In this document: one piece after another, positions 58,099 to 64,000 of the stretch
How positions within the stretch are numbered: the stretch's first letter is position 1
Layout: every line of letters starts with the position of its first letter
Source of the DNA: Camellia lanceoleosa
Taxonomy: Eukaryota > Streptophyta > Magnoliopsida > Ericales > Theaceae
Length of the DNA stretch: 64,000 nucleotides
Assembly (NCBI GenBank): GCA_025200525.1
Contig: CM045761.1
Coordinates: 136,712,223-136,776,222, forward strand
Direction: 5' to 3'
The notes under the pieces: generated by a model
What the model was told of the DNA's origin: nothing
Seen by the model: only the letters and a program-made list of their open reading frames with translations
The model's database searches: none
Made by a program: the position numbers and the translations under genes

Positions 58099-58330
58099 TC
58101 AACGACCGGCAACCTCTATATCACAATCCCAACACCCATGTTTCAAGACAATCTCACCATCAATAGGTGAATCTACACTGAGTAGAGATGCTAACCGAGC
58201 CAATTCTAACCCCAATGCCGATGCAAATGCAGACGAAATAAAAGAGTGAGATGCACCCTTATCAATCAACACATTGGCAATAGAATTGCATAACGAGAAG
58301 TACATCTCACAACTGAAGGTGTTGACACCA
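58099..58330 (-). pseudogene. pro: Chromovirus protease
   Basis: Minus strand. ANVLIDKGASHSFISSAFA aligns with the gypsy aspartic protease box, but the usual Asp-Ser/Thr-Gly is Asp-Lys-Gly, which should inactivate it. Followed by a typical LELARLASLLSVDSPIDG region. Confidence 0.82.
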
Positions 58331-58499
58331 AGTCTAACGTGGTAACAGCATACACACGCCCTAAAGGTCTCTGCTCCACCTACTCACCCCTCGGAGCATA
58401 AGTCTGAAGCACTAAGTCAAAAAAGCTCCCCGATTGGTCATCGAGGCCTGTGCTAATTGTACAAGCTAGTGGCTCTGTGCTTGCCTCGAACCAGACGCA

Positions 58500-59407
58500 C
58501 CGGGTGTGATACCCAACTAAGGGCAAAACCTTTTTAAGTGTCCTACCTGCCCACACTGATAACAAGTGAACAGATGCCCTCTCCCCTGACTCTAACTCTT
58601 AGAACGAGCCACTGATGAAACTGACCGTTGCCCTCCTCCCCTTTACAGGCAAGTTGGAGACTTGTGGCCCAACTGGCAACACTTAAAGCAAGTGAAATCT
58701 CCCTAACCACTTCTTCCAGAACTCGAACTCGGTACTGGAAAAGTGGACCTCGACTGTGCTCCTTGAGATTGCTGTGGGGTTGAACCCTTCTGCCTCTTAC
58801 TGTCCCCTTGAACATCCAGACTCCTCCTGGAGCCCCTCATCCACTCCTCCTCCATTTGCATCATGGTCTCAAGATGAGCCACGGACTCTACAAGTTGCCC
58901 GTAATCTCTGATCATTGAACCAGCTATCTTGAAAAGAAGCCCGGTCTTTAACCTTTTCTCGAACTCTACACAATAGCGCTCCTCTGTCACCACTAACTCT
59001 GGTGCAAACCTAGAGAGACTAGTAAAGGCTACCTCAAACTCGGTGACAGGTATGTTGAGCTGCTTGAGCTTTGAGAACCGCTCCCCTCAACTTCTTCCTA
59101 AACATGGGAAGTAAGAATTTGTCTTGGAAAGCGTTGACAACAGCCTCCCAAGTCACTCTAATGCGCCCACGCGCACGCTTCCACCATTAACCCACATCTT
59201 CCTTTAGCTGGAAGAATGCCAAGGTCACTCTCAGTCTGTCGTCCTCGATGCCAAGCATCTCAAACGTCTTCACTATCTGCTGTAGCCACTCATCCACCTT
59301 TAGTGGCTCCTTAGGGTCACGCAAAAACTCATTGATTCTCAACCCTGAGAATGTCCATGGATTCCCGCAAAGATCCGACCATCTCGCGGGCCAAAGCACC
59401 CATGGCT
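58500..59407 (-). pseudogene. gag: Chromovirus gag, C-terminal part with two zinc knuckles
   Basis: Minus strand. The capsid part has GLRINEFLRDPKEPLKVDEW and TFEMLGIEDDRLRVTLAFFQ (59187-59350), then RYCVEFEKRLKTGL (58703-58993). Two CX2CX4HX4C knuckles lie in one frame 42 codons apart: CFKCCQLGHKSPTC (58649-58690) and CYQCGQVGHLKRFC (58523-58564), with a stop between and another just after. The first knuckle is in a different frame from the 58703 ORF. Cut at 59407 by an hAT-like element. Confidence 0.85.
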
Positions 59408-60341
59408 GGGGATGGAAATTTGAACCCAACCCGATGGGGACCCGATCCCCGGACCCCGATTGGAACGAGTTTTTCCCAAAAATTATCCCCATAGGGCCGA
59501 GGATGGTATTGAGAATTAAATCCCCGACAATTTTCGAGCCGAGGACGGGGATAAGTTTCCCCCGCCCAAGCCCCGGCCCGAATAATCCCCGAATAATTCC
59601 CCTAAGATTCCCATATATATATAATATATATGTTTATGTTTAGGGTTGAGTTGTTTGCCTCTCTATCTCCCACTCACTCACTCACACTCACACTCACCTC
59701 TTAGCCTCTCTCCTTTCAGCCTCTCTCCTCCTCTCTCTCTCTCTGTGCTACAGCTGTTCCTTACGGCGTCAGCATCGACGTTGGCCGCGATGATGGCTCA
59801 TCCACTGTCCTCTCCCTCCTCCCATCTCGTTGATCTCCGATCTCGCCAAACTCACCCATCTTGCCAATCTTTCCGATCTCCCTTCTCAAGAACATCATGG
59901 CGACGCCTTTTCCTTGCCGAACTCCGACATCTTTCTCTTCGCTGCCGTCAACGTCGCTGCCTTGCCACCAACACCATCTCTCTGATTTTTCTTTTTTTGA
60001 TCTATTGTGTACGATGATGTTGATGATTTTGTTGATTGTTGTATAAGTATAGACGATGTGTTATTGATGTATGATGTTATTCATCTGTTGAGTTGATATG
60101 TTGATATTTTGTGACCTGCTGAGTTGATTTATTGATCTGTACTATTGGTTTTTTTTGTTTTTTTTTTTGACCGGGGAATTTTCAGGGTCGAGGAAACCCG
60201 ATCCCCGTTAGAGGGCAGGGACGGGGACGATGATAGGTTCCCTGTCGGGGATTGGGACTGGGGATGGGGAAATTATCACCATCGGGACCGGAAACGGGAA
60301 ATGTGATCCTCGGCCCCGCCCCGCCATGTTGCCATTCCTAT
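59408..60341. mobile_element. hAT-like element inside gag, 934 bp
   Basis: An exact 8-bp duplication CCATGGCT flanks it (59400-59407 and 60342-60349). Ends GGGGATGGAAATTTG and, from the right, ATAGGAATGGCAAC are loosely inverted. Both subterminal parts are GC-rich with CCCGATCCCCG-like repeats. The interior (59646-60045) has TCAC and TCTC repeats followed by a balanced stretch with a frame MMAHPLSSPSSHL; this might be a captured host exon or UTR, not identified. Target is the gypsy gag, so it is younger than that element. Confidence 0.8.
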
Positions 60342-60349
60342 CCATGGCT

Positions 60350-60560
60350 TGCTAACCAACTGGTTCAGCCACATTGGCCTAGCCAACCCCTTCTTCTTGT
60401 GTCGGAATCTCATCCAGTAAAGGCACCTCATGCCTTCTAGGCCTACCACGCCTACCACTACCCCGTTTCTATCCTGATATCCTAATAAAGGTAACAAAGA
60501 GATTAACACAATTACAAATGTGTCGAAACTAACTCACTCTTGTCCTAATGCGGTGGACAA
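60350..60560 (-). pseudogene. gag: Chromovirus gag, N-terminal fragment
   Basis: Minus strand. RGSGRRGRPRRHEVPLLDEI continues with PTQEEGVG and a stop, then ANVAEPVG. An Arg-rich N-terminus like this is common in Tekay/Del gag. It is separated from the rest of gag by the hAT-like element. Confidence 0.68.
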
Positions 60561-60867
60561 CAACAATTCACTCCACATCAACACATAGTCACATAAACAC
60601 ATTCAAATTTCCCTCCTTAATAGTGACCGTCCCACGGCATTGCTGGAGTTCCAATTAGAAACAGCAGTGATCAAGTGCTCTTCTAATAGCAATTCTAAAA
60701 ACCCATAGACCCAATCAATATCTTAGGAATTAAATTCCATACCCATATAACCACATAAGTATGTTATCACATAAGCATACCATACATACCAATATCTCTA
60801 TCAAGCGAGACAAACCCATTGTGATAATAACCACTTCTCACGTACCCAAAGTATTCAAATCTAGTAC
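60561..60867 (-). other. Chromovirus 5' leader
   Basis: Non-coding sequence between the primer-binding site and gag. No structure recognised. Confidence 0.6.
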
Positions 60868-60879
60868 ACTCTGATACCA
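60868..60879 (-). other. Primer-binding site (initiator Met tRNA)
   Basis: Minus strand TGGTATCAGAGT, three bases after the LTR end. Complementary to initiator Met tRNA except for the last base. Confidence 0.92.
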
Positions 60880-61794
60880 AGTTGTAACGCCCCGAAATAG
60901 TTAAAATAATACACCTCCTAACAACTAATACATAGTAACATAAATGAAATGATAAATTTTCATTAATTAGAGTTTGATATACAAAATATGCCACATGCGA
61001 TATACATTCATAAACAATACATCTTGAATCTATAGCATGTATTACAAGATTATGAAAAGAAATGAAAGCTAAACAGATAGCCATATGCCATAAAGGCCTA
61101 CATCTTTCCAAGTCAATGTCTGGGTACATCAAAAGTAAGTCTTAAGCTCAATACAGATAAAGCCCTGAGCTTGTACAAAATAATAACACTGAGCCTTCAG
61201 CTCCACAGTCCTCCCAAGTTAGGTCCTTGATGGAGGCATATTTCCAACACTTGAAAATTGTTTTTTCCACATAGGGTGAGCCAAAGCCCAGTAGAAATAT
61301 TATAACACAATGTATAAATCTTAACAAAACCATAAGGTTTTATGCATATGCAATGCCAATATCAAAACATTTATATCCTCTTCAAAAGTTGTGCCATGCC
61401 AGGTTTATATAACAATTTTCAAAACCATGCCCTTTATAATAGAAAACAGGGAGAAATCTCAAACCAGTACAATCTTTTACGGATATTTCGTCCGCGGTAA
61501 ACCGTCAAACAGTACTCATGTAAACGTAGCATATACAAGCGCTACTATTGCCATTTTATGGATATTTCATCCCTGAGAATCGACACACATGTATATGCAT
61601 GTTTTTCGGGACTTTCACCCTAGACACACAGGCTAACTTGATTTTGTGATGTACACCTCTTTCCCACATTCACCCCTCTTTCTCAAAATCATATACATTT
61701 TCAATGTATTAAATGAGCAACAATGTTCAATGCACATGGATGGGAAATTAGTTTTAATTCACCTAATTCTCATGAAATTTTTACAACACTCATA

Positions 61795-61813
61795 GCTATC
61801 TTCTACCGATAGC
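61795..61813 (-). other. Conserved LTR hairpin, copy 9
   Basis: Minus GCTATC-GGTAGAA-GATAGC. Perfect stem. Confidence 0.6.
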
Positions 61814-62515
61814 CCAAAACAAATATCTCTAAACAGATAAATAAATTTCATTATAGTTACATTTTTTCAAAATCTCAAGATAGGAGTGATTATACATATC
61901 CAACTCTGCCATCATCATCAATATTACTTCAATTTCATAATTTCCAACATCAATTCCATTTTCTCTTTACAATCTCAAACATTCACATTGTAGGACAAAA
62001 TTCCCTTCTCTTTGAAAATCAATTTCAACGTAGGAAATACCTCATTTCAACATATATCAACTCCAATTTCACACCCATAAGCTTTTCCAAGAAACTATTT
62101 GAAAATTCCTCTTTTTCATTTTGATTTCAAATCCTAGGTTTTACCCAAAACCCACAAACCACTATAATCTTTTGAAATAGCAAATAACTAAAATAAAACT
62201 CGTACAAGAGTGTGAAGAATCCCTACCTCAAGCTTAGAAGATGATTGAAGGAGAGATGGAAACCCAAAGATGCCAAAACCAACTTTACTCCGATTAGAAT
62301 GAAACCCTCGCCGAGCTCTATCTTTTTAACACAAGCACCCGGGAGGCAAAAATCGACGGGACTAGGTATATTTGAGGAAAATAGGTGAGTTTTAGAGAGA
62401 GAGTAAGCAAAAATAAGGATTTGAAATGTTTAGAGAAAGGTGAAAAAGTGACACATAAAAGTGATTTCTGAAGACTACGAAACGATAATACGCTGTTGAT
62501 ATTCACTCGAAGCAA

Positions 62516-62742
62516 GATGTGTCACTCAAGCGACCAGACACAATAAGTTGTTCCGCTCGAGCGCAAGAAGCTTCGCTTGAGCACAGAATACACACTCCCG
62601 ATAGTTTTGCAGACGGAGGTCATCGATTAAGCGCAAGAAGCTTCGCTCAAGCAAAGAATACAAACTCCCAGTAGTTTTGCAGACCTGCAAAAATACTGAA
62701 AGTTCACAAAGACCGCTTGAGTACAAGCTTCGCTCGAGCGAA
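62516..62742. repeat. Decayed CGCTCGAGCG palindrome cluster
   Basis: Only two intact CTCGAG cores remain among many one-base variants (CTCAAGCG, CTTGAGC), compared with six in the partner LTR. Most variants differ by C-to-T or G-to-A. Confidence 0.8.
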
Positions 62743-62931
62743 GAAACAAAAATTTGGACAACAAAAGTTTAAAAAACAAGCTACCAACATATTCCAAACG
62801 CGCACAACACTTCCCAAAGCCAAACTCAAAGAGATATGAGGGAAAACAAGACATAAACAACTGTATAAGTAAAAGAAACTTGAATCCAAAAGTCAAATTG
62901 GTCGGATCTAAACCAGAAACACCATAAAAAA

Positions 62932-64000
62932 TGTTATTGACTATAAAAAACGAAAAATGAAGCAACATATAGAAGACAGTTGTACAAATCCATGCCTATT
63001 TCAAGTCCCTAGGAGACAAACTCTCCTTCACTAGTCAATTGTGCATTTTTCGTTATCTCTCTTTGAGATATGTTCTTTTATTTTTAATTGGTTTTTGTGC
63101 AAGTTGTAGCAGCTGTTTGCTTGTGGAAATCTTGTCACTTGATCTTCATTAAGGCAACTTACAATAACTGATTGGTTATTATTATTAATGAAGTTATATT
63201 CAGTTTAATTTCTAGTTTTAATTTGGTGGTTTTAGTTTTAGCTAGCAATTTGGTGCTATTCAGTTTAATTTCTTTCCTGCTTGAAAATGACATATTGTAC
63301 TGTAACTGTTTTGAAGGTCATTTATTATTATTAATGAAGTTATATTTTCCCAAATATATATAAATATATATATATATTGCAATATCATTCTTATTGATAA
63401 ATAATGTATAAAATGAATATTGGATGTATACTATCGCTAATTCCCATGGAAATCAAGATCCTGTGTCACGTTTCAATGCTGAATTACTAGAATTGAATGC
63501 TCAGAATCCTGATTTAAAGGTTTTGAAAGCTTCACAATCGGACTATTGATGTATTGGCAAAAATCTTCACTCTGGATGCTGAGAGAATTTCATCTATCAG
63601 TAATTTCTCAGAAGTCCAGACTTAAATGGAACATTATAGCATTACTGGATGAAAAAAAAAAAAAAAAAAACATAAAAATGAGAGCGCTTCTATGCACCAT
63701 TTTAAGCACCATTTTACAAGTGAGTTTATCGAATTTTGAAGTTGTATTTCCTAAAATGCAAGCCAAGAATGATGCTCTGAAGGTGGTTGTTGTATTGCAT
63801 GAGCTTTCTCTATTGAGAATTCAAATTAGAAATCTCTAAAATTGTGTTTTATTCATGAATTTGGGAATGAATTTAGAAAGAAAAAAAAGAAAATGTGTGA
63901 AATTTAACACATTTCACCTACCTTTCATATTCCCCTTTCCAAATCTCTACCAGTGTAAATTTCTTGAACTATGAAAAAGCAAAAAATAGGATATAAGTGA
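62932..64000. other. No gene recognised
   Basis: Contains a small direct repeat, ATTATTAATGAAGTTATATT at about 63180 and again at 63330, (TA)n at 63355-63380 and poly-A near 63652-63670. The 97-codon frame at 63546-63839 crosses the poly-A and has no recognisable domain. Confidence 0.5.

Larger units (their letters stand above)
52696..62926 (-). mobile_element. Full-length Ty3/gypsy chromovirus (inactive), 10.2 kb
   Basis: Flanked by AAAAA on both sides (52691-52695 and 62927-62931). LTRs of about 2.0 kb, an initiator Met tRNA primer site, a polypurine tract, and gag-protease-RT-RNase H-integrase-chromodomain in Ty3/gypsy order on the minus strand. The chromodomain at the integrase end and the long LTRs suggest the Tekay/Del branch; this is inference. 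All reading frames carry stops or frameshifts. The LTRs differ at about one site in ten over their first ~115 bp, so it is an old insertion. An hAT-like element sits in gag. Confidence 0.93.
60883..62926 (-). repeat. Chromovirus 5' LTR
   Basis: Plus-strand TGTAACGCCCC...AACACCATA; in sense, TATGGTGTT...GGGGCGTTACA. It holds the hairpin at 61795, GTCTAGGGTGAAAGTCC at about 61610-61626, GGCTCACCCTATGTGGA at about 61268-61285, and a micro-ORF at 61219-61239 (minus, MPPSRT, stop TAA). Confidence 0.92.

Noticed and set aside
59646..60046. Small Ser/Leu-rich protein genes
   Set aside because: Starts in TCAC/TCTC microsatellites inside an hAT-like element; no domain. Kept only as a question in the findings.
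1..64000. tRNA or rRNA genes
   Set aside because: No cloverleaf with GTTCRA-type B box in the right context was found by eye; TGGTATCA hits are primer-binding sites of retrotransposons.

Overview
This is plant nuclear DNA, probably from a eudicot. The evidence is a Ty1/copia element and a Ty3/gypsy chromovirus that both carry initiator-Met tRNA primer-binding sites, Helitron termini, hAT, Tourist and MULE type MITEs, a CACTA-like element, and a captured plant receptor-like kinase fragment with its intron. Most of the window is AT-rich intergenic DNA built from nested transposable elements. I found no intact host gene, tRNA, rRNA or CRISPR array. Nearly all long open frames are broken retrotransposon genes, low-complexity translations, or frames across GC-rich palindrome clusters in LTRs.

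Layout. 1-3712 holds a minisatellite, two AT-rich foldbacks, an 830-bp hAT-like element with an 8-bp target-site duplication (TSD) and a Tourist-like MITE. 3713-15737 is a large gypsy-type solo LTR (TSD CACAA/CACGA). It is split by a CACTA-like element (about 3784-12072) that carries a kinase fragment (5388-5750, minus). That element is in turn split by a copia element (7189-12028, TSD ATATC). 17202-18356 is a TIR element filled with an 0.8-kb TGG-rich array. 18585-32721 has Helitron ends and contains tandem ~400-bp units, a large direct repeat, four LTR insertions and MITEs. 33741-35820 and 36288-42550 are solo LTRs; the second carries a nested solo LTR and a hAT-like MITE. 43635-47651 is a truncated LTR with another solo LTR inside it. 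48918-50014 is a probable unrelated solo LTR. 50952-51354 is a MULE-like MITE with a 9-bp TSD. 52696-62926 is a complete but dead chromovirus on the minus strand, with 2.0-kb LTRs, TSD AAAAA, and an hAT-like element inside gag.

How the parts relate. The gypsy-type LTRs fall into several families, but they share an ordered set of non-coding blocks in the sense direction: a cluster of GC-rich palindromes, a CT-rich tract, a short hairpin with loop GGTRGAR, a block containing GTGTCCATGGTGAAAGTC, a GGCTCACCC block, and (in one family) an acceptor-like TTTTCAGGT followed by a 7-codon micro-ORF starting MP. The hairpin stem differs between families but mostly stays paired, including changes on both sides of the stem. 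I consider this the best candidate for an undescribed functional structure. At least eight solo or nested LTRs against two full-length elements, with most target duplications still readable, point to extensive LTR-LTR recombination.

Limits: alignments, LTR ages and lineages were judged by eye. Coordinates with matching TSDs are firm; those marked approximate are not.
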